DNA of 64,000 bases from Pontibacterium granulatum (GTDB lineage Bacteria; Pseudomonadota; Gammaproteobacteria; Pseudomonadales; Balneatricaceae), in the NCBI RefSeq assembly GCF_029961155.1, contig NZ_JASBRH010000008.1, positions 124,001 to 188,000 of the forward strand, in the 5' to 3' direction. Made by a program: the position numbers and the translations under genes. The notes beneath the pieces are model-generated. The model saw nothing but the letters and a program-made list of their open reading frames with translations, had not been told where the DNA came from and made no database searches. Shown here one piece after another: positions 48,290-58,262 of this stretch (its first letter is position 1; each line of letters starts with the position of its first letter).

Positions 48290-49090
48290 ATGCTTCGAGC
48301 AAGTTCAAAAAAGGCACTCCTCTGGGGTGCCTTTTTGTTTTTGGGCGCGTTGCCGGTACTGGCAGCATGCCCGCCACCAACCAAGGTAAAGACGGTACGG
48401 GTGGAAAAAGTCTTCGACGGGGACACCGTCCGCCTTTATAGCGGCACGTCGGTGCGGCTAATCGGTGTAAATACACCCGAGATGCGCTACGACATCGGCA
48501 AGCCTGAACCGGGAGCAGAAGAGGCGACAGCTTTTCTTGTTCAACATGCCAGTGAAATCACACAACTGCAGCTGGGTAGGGATCCACGTGATCGCTACGG
48601 TCGCACGCTGGCTCACCTCTATTTCTCCAGCGGCAAGAGTGTTGAAGAGGCATTGCTGGAACGCGGCTTTGGCTTCTTTATTTCCATTCCACCCAATACC
48701 CAACTGAGCGACTGCTTGCGCCAGGCTGAAAATCGAGCTCGTAACGCACAACGCGGGATCTGGTTCGGGCAGCGCGGGCCCGTTGCCGTATCGGCCCTAC
48801 CGTCGGGACACACCGGCTTTTCGTTGCTGCATGGTGAAATCACCAAGGTCAGTAAAGGACGCCGTGCCTGGTATGTCGAACTGGACGACCGTGTGGTGCT
48901 GCGTATCGATACCAAGGTGCTGGCACGATTTGATGATGCTGCGCGTATCCGATTACGACCTAAGGACAGGGTCGAAGTGCGCGGTTGGCTGGTGGATCGG
49001 GGTGCCAGTAAAAGTGTGCTTAAAAAGGGCTACAAGCCTTTGATTCTCAATATATCCCACCCGGATCACCTGCGGTTTTTGGCCGACTAA
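48290..49090 (+). CDS. Thermonuclease (SNase-like) family protein, probable lipoprotein
   Basis: A 266-residue protein. The leader KKALLWGAFLFLGALPVLAAC has a lipobox-like LAAC, so it may be lipid-anchored or exported. The SNase domain covers about residues 35-165: KVFDGDTVRLYSG, RLIGVNTPEMRY and DPRDRYGRTLAHLYF keep the Asp, Arg, Glu and second Arg of staphylococcal nuclease. A further domain of about 95 residues follows. The same gene follows rpmE in Pseudomonas. The first codons contain the rpmE terminator. Confidence 0.87.
   Translation: MLRASSKKALLWGAFLFLGALPVLAACPPPTKVKTVRVEKVFDGDTVRLYSGTSVRLIGVNTPEMRYDIGKPEPGAEEATAFLVQHASEITQLQLGRDPRDRYGRTLAHLYFSSGKSVEEALLERGFGFFISIPPNTQLSDCLRQAENRARNAQRGIWFGQRGPVAVSALPSGHTGFSLLHGEITKVSKGRRAWYVELDDRVVLRIDTKVLARFDDAARIRLRPKDRVEVRGWLVDRGASKSVLKKGYKPLILNISHPDHLRFLAD
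48308..48343 (+). terminator. rpmE terminator lying inside the nuclease signal-peptide codons
   Basis: A6-GGCACTCC, 3-nt loop, GGGGTGCC-T5GT5: a classic rho-independent terminator 22 bp after the rpmE stop. It is also codons 7-18 of the nuclease ORF, encoding the start of its signal peptide. Confidence 0.85.
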
Positions 49091-49126
49091 TCAAAAAGTC
49101 CAATTGTTTATTTATTGACGACAGGT

Positions 49127-49160
49127 GTAGGCCCACTAGTTGTGGGGCTGTGGCCTTTTC
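49127..49160 (+). terminator. Weak terminator candidate after the nuclease gene
   Basis: AGGCCCAC and GTGGCCTTTT form an imperfect stem in the 117 bp before maeB, with a short T-run. Confidence 0.35.
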
Positions 49161-49207
49161 TATATGATTCTTGGTTCGTCTTTTGTTAACTATTTGGAAC
49201 AGCAGCC

Positions 49208-50473
49208 ATGTCTCAAGATATGAAACAAGCCGCACTTGATTATCACGAGTTCCCGCGTCCGGGAAAGATCAGCGTGGAGTTGTCCACTTCCGCTGAATCT
49301 GCACGTGATTTGGCGCTGGCATACAGCCCTGGTGTGGCTGAGCCGGTGCGTGAAATCGCTAAGGACCCTGAAAATGCCTACCGTTACACCGCTAAGGGTA
49401 ACCTGGTAGCCGTCATTTCCAACGGTTCCGCGATTCTGGGTCTGGGTGACCTGGGCCCTCTGGCTTCCAAGCCAGTTATGGAAGGTAAGTCTTTGCTGTT
49501 CAAGAAGTTTGCCGGTCTGGATTCCATCGATATCGAAGTTGACGCAGAAAGCCCACAGGCTTTCATCGATACGGTTGCACGTATCGCTGAAACTTTCGGT
49601 GGTATCAACCTGGAAGACATCAAAGCACCTGAGTGTTTTGAAATTGAGCGCGCTCTGATCGAGCGTTGCAACATCCCTGTATTCCACGACGACCAGCACG
49701 GTACTGCTATTGTAACCGCAGCTGGCATGATCAACGCGCTGGAAATCGCAGGTAAAGAACTGTCTGAAGCAAACATTGTTTGCCTGGGCGCTGGTGCTGC
49801 GGCTAACGCATGCATGAAGCTGCTGGTAAACATGGGTGCGAAAGTAGAAAACATCTACATGCTGGACCGTAAGGGTGTGATCCACTCTGGTCGTGACGAT
49901 CTGACACCAGAAAAAGCAGCATTTGCTACTGAAACTGAGAAGCGTACTCTGGATGATGCAATCGACGGTGCTGACGTATTCGTTGGTCTGTCTGGCCCTA
50001 ACCTGCTGTCTGCTGAACAGCTGGCTAAGATGGCTGCAAACCCGGTTGTATTCGCGTGTGCGAACCCGGATCCAGAGATCCGTCCTGAGCTGGCTCACGA
50101 GACCCGTGATGATGTCATCATGGCGACCGGCCGTTCTGACTTCCCGAACCAGGTAAACAACGTACTGGGCTTCCCATTCATCTTCCGTGGCGCGATGGAC
50201 GTTCGTGCGTCTGCGATCAACGAAGAGATGAAAGCGGCAGCAGTACGTGCGATTGCCGAACTGGCTAAACAACCTGTTCCTCAGGAAGTGCTGGATGCGT
50301 ACGAGCTGGATTCCCTGGAATTCGGTCGTGAGTACATTATTCCTAAGCCAACCGATTCTCGCCTGCTGGGCGCAGTTTCCGGTGCGGTTGCTCAGGCTGC
50401 AATCGACAGCGGTGTAGCACGTCTGCCTCTGCCAGACCACTACCCACTGGGTACTGCAGCTGACCTGAAATAA
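49208..50473 (+). CDS. maeB: Malic enzyme, short form
   Basis: A 421-residue oxidative decarboxylase of malate to pyruvate. N-terminal ALAYSPGVAEPVREI, GNLVAVISNGSAILGLGDLGPLASKPVMEGK, the divalent-metal and NAD(P) blocks IPVFHDDQHGTAIVTAAGMINAL and IVCLGAGAAANACMKLL, and FPNQVNNVLGFPFIFRGA. It lacks the C-terminal phosphotransacetylase-like domain of enteric MaeB. Cofactor preference cannot be read with certainty. The codon bias suggests high expression. Confidence 0.93.
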   Translation: MSQDMKQAALDYHEFPRPGKISVELSTSAESARDLALAYSPGVAEPVREIAKDPENAYRYTAKGNLVAVISNGSAILGLGDLGPLASKPVMEGKSLLFKKFAGLDSIDIEVDAESPQAFIDTVARIAETFGGINLEDIKAPECFEIERALIERCNIPVFHDDQHGTAIVTAAGMINALEIAGKELSEANIVCLGAGAAANACMKLLVNMGAKVENIYMLDRKGVIHSGRDDLTPEKAAFATETEKRTLDDAIDGADVFVGLSGPNLLSAEQLAKMAANPVVFACANPDPEIRPELAHETRDDVIMATGRSDFPNQVNNVLGFPFIFRGAMDVRASAINEEMKAAAVRAIAELAKQPVPQEVLDAYELDSLEFGREYIIPKPTDSRLLGAVSGAVAQAAIDSGVARLPLPDHYPLGTAADLK

Positions 50474-50491
50474 TTCAGGATCGGATAAGAG

Positions 50492-50518
50492 AAAGCCCGG
50501 CCTAGGCCGGGCTTTTTT
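50492..50518 (+). terminator. Rho-independent terminator of maeB
   Basis: AAAGCCCGGCC / GGCCGGGCTTT stem with a 2 nt centre and T6. Confidence 0.93.
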
Positions 50519-50537
50519 GTGCCTGAAAAACGGATAT

Positions 50538-50564
50538 AAAAAAGCCAGCGCAGCGCTGGCCTTT
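50538..50564 (-). terminator. Rho-independent terminator of mrcA
   Basis: GCCAGCG / CGCTGGC stem, with A6 on the plus strand giving a U6 tail for minus-strand transcripts. It lies 24 bp after the mrcA stop. Confidence 0.88.
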
Positions 50565-50587
50565 CTGTATTTGTGTTGGCCTGAATA

Positions 50588-53047
50588 TCAGAAGATATCT
50601 TCAGTAGCGCCGCCGTTGCCGCTTTGTGAGCTGCCGGCTTGTGCAGCCATCTCGGTTGGCGCATCGTCTTCGCGGAAGTACTCAAACAACGCGCCCTTCT
50701 GGCCAGGATTGGCCAGCAAGCCGGTTTTCGGATCGATCTTCACGCTGACGATTCCTTCCGGTGGCAGAGGGGCGCTCTCCGGTTGGTCTTTCAGCGCGAC
50801 GCGCATGTAGTCGATCCAGATCGGTAGCGCAGCAGTGCCGCCAAATTCCCGGCGTCCGAGGGTTTCCGGTTGGTCGAAACCCACCCATACCGTGGTCGTC
50901 AGGTTGCGGTTGAAGCCGGAGAACCACGCGTCCTTCTGGTCGTTCGTTGTCCCTGTCTTACCTGCCAAATCGTTACGCTGGAGCACCAGTGCGCGGCGGC
51001 CGGTACCGCGTTTAATCACATCCTGCATCATGTTGTAGATCAGGTAGGCGGATTGCTCATCCACCTTGCGCTCAGCCAGAGGTAAGTTAGTCACCTGCAG
51101 GCCCTGTGGAATCACCGCAGGTGGCTGCTCCGGATCGACGTACTGACAGTTTTTACAGATAGTAGCCGGTTTGGCTTCGAAGATTACATTACCTTCGCTG
51201 TCTTCAATGCGCTGGATAAAGTAAGGTTCGATGCCATAACCGCCGTTTGCGAGGGTGGCATAGCCCCGTACAACCTGTAGAGGGGTCATGTCTGCACTGC
51301 CCAGTGACAGAGACAGGTTGTGTGGCAGTTTGTCTTTAGCGAAGCCGAAGTTTTCCAGGTACTGTACTGTGTTACTTACGCCGATCTGGCGCAGTATTCG
51401 AATCGATACCAGGTTACGGGACTTATACAGGGCTTCGCGCAGGCGGGTTGGGCCATAGAACTTTTTGCTGTAGTTTTCCGGCCGCCAGTTGGCTTCCAGC
51501 TGGTCATCATGGAAGACCACCGGGGCGTCGTTGATCAGTGTGGCCGGTGTAAAGCCGTTGGCAAGCGCGGCGGTGTAGATAAACGGTTTGATGTTGGAGC
51601 CCGGCTGGCGGATCGCCTGGGTCACACGGTTGAACTTGTTGTGGTGGAAGTTAAACCCACCCACCAGTGACACAATGGCGCCATCGTTTGGATTTACCGA
51701 GATCAGGCCACCCTGTACTTCTGGGATCTGGGTCAGGTGCCACACCTGTTGCGGCTGTTCCGTGTCGGTGGGTTTTTTCTTGTCCTTTTCGGCTTCGGCG
51801 GTGCGAAGCTGAATGCGTACCACATCACCCACATTAAATGCGTCGGCAGCTTTTTTTAGTGTGCTGCCCATGCGGTTGGCCGACTTGTATTCGCGCGCCC
51901 AGTTGATCTGGTCCCAGTTTAAGGTTGCGCGTTCGCCGCTCTTGCGCAGCACTTCGATGCTTTTCTCCTGCAGAGCAACGACAACGGCCGGTTCGATGTC
52001 ACTGACATTGCCGATCTTGACCAGGGTTTTCAGCAGTTGTTCTTCGTCCTGAAGCTCAGCGTCGGTGAACTGTTTTTCCGGGCCACGGTAGCCGTGACGT
52101 TCAGTGTAGGACAGCAGTCCCGTCTGCAATGCCGCGTTGGCGGTAGCCTGTAGGTCGGACTTGACCGTGGTGAAAACGCGATAGCCTTCGGTATACAGGT
52201 CGTCGCCGTATTTCTCATACAGGTCGCTGCGCACCATCTCGGCGATGTACTGCGCATCCACTTCAATATCCGCGCCGTGACGCTTTGCAGTCAGCTCTTC
52301 GGCACGTGCTTCCTCATATTCCTGGTCGTTAATCAGGCTCAGGCTGTGCATACGACCGAGGATCCAGTTGCGACGGGTGAGGGCTCGATCCGGGTTGGAG
52401 ATCGGGTTGTTGGCAGATGGAGCTTTGGGCAAACCTGCAATCATTGCCAGCTGGGCAATGGACAGTTGGTCCAGATTCTCACCGTAATAAGTGTTGGCTG
52501 CCGCCTGAATGCCGTAGGAGCGGTGCCCCAGGTAAATCTTGTTGACGTAAAGCTCGAAAATATCTTCTTTGCTCAATTCCTGCTCGATGCGCAGGGCCAA
52601 CAGAATTTCGCGGAATTTACGGGTAAAGGTACGTTCACGGGTCAGAAAGAAGTTCTTAGCCAGCTGCATGGTGATGGTAGAGCCACCACTTTTGATGCTG
52701 CCGGTTGTTGCCAGTTGTACAGCGGCGCGAGCGAGACCCTTGATATCAATCCCCATATGCTCGAAAAAGCGGCTGTCTTCGGCTGCCAGTAGGGCGTTTA
52801 CAAACTGAGGCGGAATCTGGTCGTAGGTGACGGGTGTGCGCTTCTTCTCGCCGTATTCGGCGATCAGCTTTTCATCAGCACTGTAAATACGCAAGGGAGT
52901 CTGAAATTTAACATCGCGCAGAGTGCTAACCTCTGGCAGGTCGGCAGAGAAATGCTTATAGGCAAGAAAGCCCGCTGCAGCGCCGATGATGACGCCTACA
53001 AAGCCGAGGATTGCCAGGTACTTAAACAGTTTTTTTATCACGCGCAT
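50588..53047 (-). CDS. mrcA: Penicillin-binding protein 1A
   Basis: An 819-residue bifunctional peptidoglycan synthase. One TM (LFKYLAILGFVGVIIGAAAGFLAY), a GT51 glycosyltransferase domain (LLAAEDSRFFEHMGID, GGSTITMQLAKNFFLTRERT, KEDIFELYVNKIYLGHRSYGI), an OB-like insert, and a transpeptidase domain with SNIK as the SxxK serine motif, SRN, and KTGTTND. Divergent from pilM, as in Pseudomonas. It ends in an acidic, glycine-rich tail. Confidence 0.96.
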   Translation of the reverse strand: MRVIKKLFKYLAILGFVGVIIGAAAGFLAYKHFSADLPEVSTLRDVKFQTPLRIYSADEKLIAEYGEKKRTPVTYDQIPPQFVNALLAAEDSRFFEHMGIDIKGLARAAVQLATTGSIKSGGSTITMQLAKNFFLTRERTFTRKFREILLALRIEQELSKEDIFELYVNKIYLGHRSYGIQAAANTYYGENLDQLSIAQLAMIAGLPKAPSANNPISNPDRALTRRNWILGRMHSLSLINDQEYEEARAEELTAKRHGADIEVDAQYIAEMVRSDLYEKYGDDLYTEGYRVFTTVKSDLQATANAALQTGLLSYTERHGYRGPEKQFTDAELQDEEQLLKTLVKIGNVSDIEPAVVVALQEKSIEVLRKSGERATLNWDQINWAREYKSANRMGSTLKKAADAFNVGDVVRIQLRTAEAEKDKKKPTDTEQPQQVWHLTQIPEVQGGLISVNPNDGAIVSLVGGFNFHHNKFNRVTQAIRQPGSNIKPFIYTAALANGFTPATLINDAPVVFHDDQLEANWRPENYSKKFYGPTRLREALYKSRNLVSIRILRQIGVSNTVQYLENFGFAKDKLPHNLSLSLGSADMTPLQVVRGYATLANGGYGIEPYFIQRIEDSEGNVIFEAKPATICKNCQYVDPEQPPAVIPQGLQVTNLPLAERKVDEQSAYLIYNMMQDVIKRGTGRRALVLQRNDLAGKTGTTNDQKDAWFSGFNRNLTTTVWVGFDQPETLGRREFGGTAALPIWIDYMRVALKDQPESAPLPPEGIVSVKIDPKTGLLANPGQKGALFEYFREDDAPTEMAAQAGSSQSGNGGATEDIF

Positions 53048-53320
53048 GCTACTGTGGTTTCAAGAAATTGCGTTGTCTGCCGCTTATTATACTGGTACAG
53101 GTTGATCACTCTACCGACATTTTGATTTATTTCAGTCAAATTGCATTTAACTGCGATTGAAATGGAAGGTTCGCTGATCTTTCGTATTTCAGAAGTTATG
53201 CTACGCTTTCATACGCTTGTTTGCCTGCGGCGGCGCCACAGGCAGTAACTGTTGGCATCATTGTGATCCGAAACGAATCGTTCAGTTCAATAAATTCTGG
53301 CAAGGATAAGGATTGACCTA
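53048..53320. promoter_or_regulatory. 273 bp divergent mrcA / pilM control region
   Basis: No gene visible. A loose dyad ATTTCAGTC ... GATTGAAAT spans roughly 53130-53163, and a TGCCTG / CAGGCA hairpin lies near 53223-53245. Promoters for both operons must be here, but I cannot place them confidently. Confidence 0.35.
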
Positions 53321-54388
53321 GTGTTTGCTCTTTTTGGAAAAAAAGATTCCGGTCTGATCGGGGTGGATATCGGGTCCTCCTCCGTCAAGCTGGTCGCCCT
53401 TACAAATCATTCCGGTCAGTTTACACTGGACGGTTATGCCATAGTACCGGTCCCACCGGCGGCGGTCATTGACGGGAACGTGCAGGACGTGGGGCAGGTC
53501 TCCGATGCAGTAGAGCGTGCTGCCAAGGTGGCAGGTACATCATTGAAAAGCGTGGTTGTAGCGGTTCCTTCTTCCGCCGTTATTACCAAAAACCTCGCCA
53601 TTAGCGACTCCTTTTCGGAGATCGAACTTGAAGAGCAGGTTAAGCTCGAAGCCGATCAGTTTATCCCTTACCCGCTGGATGAAGTGGCGATTGACTTCGA
53701 GGTAAAAGGTGCCTCTCAACACAACCCCGACTTTAACGATATTCTGGTGGTCGCCTGTCGGCGCAGTGATGTGGAGCTGCGCGAAGATGCGGTCACCGGT
53801 GCCGGCTTGACGTGTGAAGTGGTGGATGTGGATACCTACGCGGTGGAGCGTGCGTTTGCCCAACTGGAAGCCGGTGCAGAACCGCCCGAAAGCGACGAGT
53901 TGGTTGGGATCGTTGATATCGGTGCGGCAACCCTGACGTTGAATGTGTTCCGAAACGGCCAGATCGTTTACAACCGCGAGCAGGCGTTTGGCGGTAACGA
54001 ACTCACCAACGGTATTCACCAGCACTTCGGTATCCCGTTGGGTGAGGTGGAGCAGAAACTGCGTCAGGGCGAGTTGAACGCTGAAATCCAGCAGCTGTTT
54101 GTACTGCCGTTTCGCGGCACCATCGCGCTGCAGGTATCCCGCGCGCTGCAGTTCTTCTACTCCTCCGGTGTACACAGCGAATTGAGCCGTCTATACCTGA
54201 CCGGAGGCACTGCGGCCATCAAGGAATTGGCGCAGCAGATTGAGCAGGAGATTGGAGTCACGACGCTGACGGCCGATCCATTTCAACAGATGAAGATTAA
54301 CAGCAAGATCAGTCGCGAGCGTTTGTCCGCAGATGCTTCATCGCTGGTCAAAGCCTGCGGTCTGGCAATGCGACCGGTTGAGGGTTAA
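53321..54388 (+). CDS. pilM: Type IV pilus assembly protein PilM
   Basis: A 355-residue actin-like cytoplasmic protein. LIGVDIGSSSVKLVAL is phosphate-1, VGIVDIGAATLTLNVF phosphate-2, and LYLTGGTAAIKELAQQIE the adenosine motif. It binds the PilN N-terminus and links the inner membrane platform to the ATPases. Starts at GTG, usual for pilM (VFALFGKKDSGLIG). It is the first gene of pilMNOPQ. Confidence 0.97.
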   Translation: MFALFGKKDSGLIGVDIGSSSVKLVALTNHSGQFTLDGYAIVPVPPAAVIDGNVQDVGQVSDAVERAAKVAGTSLKSVVVAVPSSAVITKNLAISDSFSEIELEEQVKLEADQFIPYPLDEVAIDFEVKGASQHNPDFNDILVVACRRSDVELREDAVTGAGLTCEVVDVDTYAVERAFAQLEAGAEPPESDELVGIVDIGAATLTLNVFRNGQIVYNREQAFGGNELTNGIHQHFGIPLGEVEQKLRQGELNAEIQQLFVLPFRGTIALQVSRALQFFYSSGVHSELSRLYLTGGTAAIKELAQQIEQEIGVTTLTADPFQQMKINSKISRERLSADASSLVKACGLAMRPVEG

Positions 54389-54391
54389 GTA

Positions 54392-54943
54392 ATGGCACTG
54401 ATTAACCTTAGGCCCTGGCGTGAAGCGCGCAAAGCGGCGCAACAGAAACAGTTTGTAACCAACGTCGCGGGCGCGGCAATTTTTGCGGCCGTGGTGGTTT
54501 TGGGTATCGGATATTACGTGGATATGCAGACTGAACGCCAGAATGTGCGTAATAAGTATCTGCAGTCCGAGATTGCCAAGCTGGATATTCTGCGCAAGGA
54601 GATCCAGGAGCTGGACACCAAACGAGCCCGCCTGCTAGACCGACTGCAGGCGATCCATGAATTGCAGGGCAATCGCCCGGTAATCGTGCGCAACTTTGAT
54701 GAACTGGTCAGGGTCCTGCCGGACGGTATCCACTACACCTCGCTGACGCGTCGAGAGAGCATGGTGAGCGTAACCGGGCTGGCGGAGGACAACACCGAAG
54801 TATCTACTCTGATGCGTAAACTGGATCAGTCCGACTGGTTTGGTGAGCCGAACCTGAGCCAGGTAGACAGTCAGGATGGCATGAAAAACTTTCGTCTTAC
54901 CGTACATCTTGAGAAGCCAGGGGCTGAGGAGGCTGAACAGTGA
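54392..54943 (+). CDS. pilN: Type IV pilus assembly protein PilN
   Basis: A 183-residue inner membrane protein. The cytoplasmic N-terminus INLRPWREARKAAQQKQF is the conserved PilM-binding motif (INLLPWR type). One TM (AGAAIFAAVVVLGIGYYV), a coiled coil, then a ferredoxin-like periplasmic domain. It starts 3 bp after pilM and overlaps pilO by 4 bp. Confidence 0.96.
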   Translation: MALINLRPWREARKAAQQKQFVTNVAGAAIFAAVVVLGIGYYVDMQTERQNVRNKYLQSEIAKLDILRKEIQELDTKRARLLDRLQAIHELQGNRPVIVRNFDELVRVLPDGIHYTSLTRRESMVSVTGLAEDNTEVSTLMRKLDQSDWFGEPNLSQVDSQDGMKNFRLTVHLEKPGAEEAEQ

Positions 54944-55545
54944 ATCGGGACAGCCTGAAAAACGCCTTTAAAGGCTTTGATCCAAACAATCTGGACCTGG
55001 CAACCGCGGGCAGTTGGCCGATCGGTGTCAAAATCATTACCTACCTGATTGTGTTTGCAGCGATCACCGCTGCTGGGTTCCACTTTTATGTAACCGACAA
55101 AAACAACCAGCTTGAGCGTGCTCAGCGCAAAGAGTCGGAACTGAAACAGATGTACGCCATGAAGGCGCGTGACGTTGCGAACCTTGATGCGCTGCGTAAG
55201 CAGATGGCGGACGTGGAAGAACGCTTTGCTGAAATGTTGCGTCAGTTGCCGACTCAGAACGAGGTGCCGGGGTTGCTGGATGATATTACCCGGATAGGTC
55301 GTGAAAGCGGGTTGGATATCGATCTGATCGAATTGCAGCCTGAGAAAAAGAATAAGTTCTATATCGAACTGCCGATCAAGATTACGGTGGGGGGAACCTA
55401 CCACCAGATGGGGCAGTTTGTGAGTGGGGTGGCCGCGATTCCTCGTATCGTAACCCTGCACGACTATAAGATTGTCCCAGCGGAGAACGGGCGGCTGACG
55501 ATGAACATCAGCGCACGCACCTACCGCTACGATGATACTCAATAG
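54940..55545 (+). CDS. pilO: Type IV pilus assembly protein PilO
   Basis: A 201-residue partner of PilN: one TM (IITYLIVFAAITAAGFHFYV), a coiled coil through about residue 95 and a periplasmic ferredoxin-like domain with LLDDITRIGRESGLDIDLIELQPEKK. The start is GTG, overlapping the pilN stop. PilN-PilO heterodimers align the motor with the secretin. Confidence 0.96.
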   Translation: MNRDSLKNAFKGFDPNNLDLATAGSWPIGVKIITYLIVFAAITAAGFHFYVTDKNNQLERAQRKESELKQMYAMKARDVANLDALRKQMADVEERFAEMLRQLPTQNEVPGLLDDITRIGRESGLDIDLIELQPEKKNKFYIELPIKITVGGTYHQMGQFVSGVAAIPRIVTLHDYKIVPAENGRLTMNISARTYRYDDTQ

Positions 55546-55556
55546 GTGGATGCAGT

Positions 55557-56126
55557 ATGTTGATTAGGATATTCACTGTCGCGATTTTGAGTATGCTGGC
55601 CTCCGGCTGTATGGTCTGGGTGGAAGATAAGAGCGATCTGGAGCGCTTTGTTAATAAAGAGCGCGCCCGTCCGGCGGGTCGCATAGAGCCGCTACCGGAA
55701 TATAAACCCTACGAAAGCTTCGTTTATGAAGGGGCCAGCCTGCGAGAGCCATTTGTAGCCCTGCAGCCTATGCAGGCGGTGGGCACATTGACGGAAGAGA
55801 AAACAGAAGAGAAAAATTCCTTGAAACCGGACAGTGACCGTGTGAAGGGGTATCTCGAAGAGTTTTCTCTGGATGATCTGGTCATGGTGGGTACGATCAG
55901 TCGCCGCGGTAAAACTACGCTCTGGGCACTGGTAAGAGATACCGAGAGGGCGGTGCACCGAGTGAGCGTAGGGGACTACATGGGCTTGGATCACGGTCAA
56001 ATTGTATCGATAGATGAACGAAAAATTGAGTTAGTGGAGATTGTCTCCAACGGGCGTGGCGGATGGATGAAACGCCCTCGCGTAGTTGCTTTGGATGAGC
56101 GTGGATCAGTAGCGAAGAAGAGATAA
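55557..56126 (+). CDS. pilP: Type IV pilus lipoprotein PilP
   Basis: A 189-residue lipoprotein with lipobox LASGC near residue 18. An unstructured linker carries PLPEYKPYESFVYEGASLREPF, followed by a beta-sandwich HR domain (LEEFSLDDLVMVGTISRRGKTTLWALV, HRVSVGDYMGLDHGQIVSID) that contacts the PilQ N0 domain. Confidence 0.96.
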   Translation: MLIRIFTVAILSMLASGCMVWVEDKSDLERFVNKERARPAGRIEPLPEYKPYESFVYEGASLREPFVALQPMQAVGTLTEEKTEEKNSLKPDSDRVKGYLEEFSLDDLVMVGTISRRGKTTLWALVRDTERAVHRVSVGDYMGLDHGQIVSIDERKIELVEIVSNGRGGWMKRPRVVALDERGSVAKKR

Positions 56127-56137
56127 AGGATCAGGTT

Positions 56138-58249
56138 GTGGCTAGGTTAATTGTTGAAAATCGGATGCTGAAAAGCGGTTACAGCCTGCTGGCTGGGTTC
56201 TTGCTGTCGCTGCTGATGCTCTGCATCGCACCGCTCGCTTCGGCGGAGATGCTGCTGAAAGACGCCAAGTTTGTTGCATTACCGGGAAAAAAGGTGGAGT
56301 TGCGCTTCGATTTTGATGCCCCGCCACCGCTGCCGAAAAGTTACCAGATCGATCAACCGGCACGTATCGTGATGGACCTGTTTGGTGTGACCAGCGATCT
56401 GGAAAACAAGAATCTGACGGTTGCTACCGGTGTTTTAGACAGTGTCAGCTTCGCTCAGGTTGAAGGCCGCCTGCGTATCGTGGCCAGTCTTTACGAGTCG
56501 ACGGGCTACCGTGCTTTTACCGACCAGAACAGCCTGTTTGTTGTGATTGGTGAAGGGGATGCGACGGTCACCGAAAAGCGCAAACCAAGCAAGCTGGAGC
56601 AGGCGAAACTGGCCGCAAAGCCGAATCAGCCGCTGGAGCCTGAATCCACCCGTATTACCGGTATAGACTTCAAGCGTGTTGAAGAGGGGATGGGGCGTGT
56701 GGTAATCAGCCTGTCCGATGATAAGGCCGGTGTGGATATCCAGGAAGAGGGCAACAACGTTGTGGTGAACCTCTTGGGTGCCAGCCTGTCCCGTGCCCTG
56801 GAGCAGCGCGTGGACGTGCAGGACTTTGCCACGCCGGTGATGTTTATAGACTCCATGGGGGCCGGTGAAAACACTACGGTGCTGGTGAAGCCAGGGGCAG
56901 AACCCTACAACTACCTGGCGTATCAGACCGGGACTCAATTGGTACTGGATTTCAAACCGGAGACCAGTGAGGAGGCGGAAGAGCGTAAGAAAGAACTGTT
57001 TCCATACAGTGGAGAGCCGATAGACCTGAACTTCCAGGATGTTGAACTGCGCTCAGTGTTACAGATCATAGCTGAAGTGGCTGAGCTGAACCTGGTGGTC
57101 AGCGACGAGGTGGATGGCAATATCACTTTGCGCCTGAAGAATGTTCCATGGGATCAGGCACTGGACATTGTGCTGCGCACCGAAGGTCTGGATAAGCGTA
57201 TCCTCGGTAATGTGCTGCTGGTTGCCAAGGCGGAAGAAATCGCCAAACGTGAAGAGCAGGAGCTTGAAAACAGCAAGAAAATCGAAGAGCTGGCGCCACT
57301 GCAGACCCAGTACATTCAGGTGGATTTCCGAAAAGCATCGGACATGAAAACCCACTTGGAAGATGCCAAGTTGATCACGCCTGAGCGTGGCTTTGTAATG
57401 GCGGACGATGAGACCAACGTCCTGATGGTGCGTGATACCGAGAAGGCTTTGCAGGAGATTCGTAAGACCCTGCGTAAGTTTGACGTCGAAGTGGAGCAGG
57501 TGTTGATCGAGGCGCGTCTGGTGACCGCTCGCTCTTCCGTCACTAAGGACTTAGGGGTGAAATGGGGCTTCGGTTACGACAACAACGATGACAACGGCTT
57601 TAAGTTGAGTAGTGATATCGGCAACGTGGTGAGTGGCGGCGCGGTAGGGCCCACAGCAGGTAACCTGATGGTTGACCTGGGGGCTACCGTGACCAATCCG
57701 TCTTCTATCGCAATTGGTATTAAGCCCGGCAGTAGCTCGCTGCTGGCTCTGGAGCTGTCGGCGCTGCAGAGTGACGGTCAGGCAGAGATCATCTCCCAGC
57801 CGAAGATTGTGACCATGAACGGTAAAACGGCAAGCATCGAATCCGGTCGCGAGATTGCTTATCAGACCGTAGAAGATGGGGAGGTCAAAATTGAATTCAA
57901 GGATGTCGTGCTGCGTTTGGAAGTGACTCCGCGCATCAATCCTGGTGACCGAATCGCCATGGATTTGTTGATCAAGCAGGACTCTCTGGGTGAGACCACC
58001 TTCAATGGCCAGATCACTATTGATAACAACGAACTGGAGACGGCCGTGGTGGTCCCGGACGGTCAAACTATTGTCTTGGGAGGCGTGTTCCAGAACACCA
58101 CCTCCGAGGTTGTAAATAAAACTCCGTTGTTGGGTGACCTGCCGGTACTTGGCAATCTTTTCAAGAACAAAGAGAATACAGGGGTAAAAACGGAACTCCT
58201 GATCTTTATTACGCCAAAATTGATTCGGGAGTCCCTGACCATCAACTAA
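56138..58249 (+). CDS. pilQ: Type IV pilus secretin PilQ
   Basis: A 703-residue outer membrane channel. It starts at GTG with AGGATCAGG upstream; the signal peptide follows an unusually long n-region ([20 protein letters not shown]). Two AMIN domains in the N-terminal half bind peptidoglycan; then an STN/N0 domain ([25 protein letters not shown]), N1 domain, and the secretin core with [13 protein letters not shown] and [16 protein letters not shown], ending in the [11 protein letters not shown] signature. Confidence 0.97.
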   Translation: MARLIVENRMLKSGYSLLAGFLLSLLMLCIAPLASAEMLLKDAKFVALPGKKVELRFDFDAPPPLPKSYQIDQPARIVMDLFGVTSDLENKNLTVATGVLDSVSFAQVEGRLRIVASLYESTGYRAFTDQNSLFVVIGEGDATVTEKRKPSKLEQAKLAAKPNQPLEPESTRITGIDFKRVEEGMGRVVISLSDDKAGVDIQEEGNNVVVNLLGASLSRALEQRVDVQDFATPVMFIDSMGAGENTTVLVKPGAEPYNYLAYQTGTQLVLDFKPETSEEAEERKKELFPYSGEPIDLNFQDVELRSVLQIIAEVAELNLVVSDEVDGNITLRLKNVPWDQALDIVLRTEGLDKRILGNVLLVAKAEEIAKREEQELENSKKIEELAPLQTQYIQVDFRKASDMKTHLEDAKLITPERGFVMADDETNVLMVRDTEKALQEIRKTLRKFDVEVEQVLIEARLVTARSSVTKDLGVKWGFGYDNNDDNGFKLSSDIGNVVSGGAVGPTAGNLMVDLGATVTNPSSIAIGIKPGSSSLLALELSALQSDGQAEIISQPKIVTMNGKTASIESGREIAYQTVEDGEVKIEFKDVVLRLEVTPRINPGDRIAMDLLIKQDSLGETTFNGQITIDNNELETAVVVPDGQTIVLGGVFQNTTSEVVNKTPLLGDLPVLGNLFKNKENTGVKTELLIFITPKLIRESLTIN

Positions 58250-58262
58250 CGGGCTGACCGAA

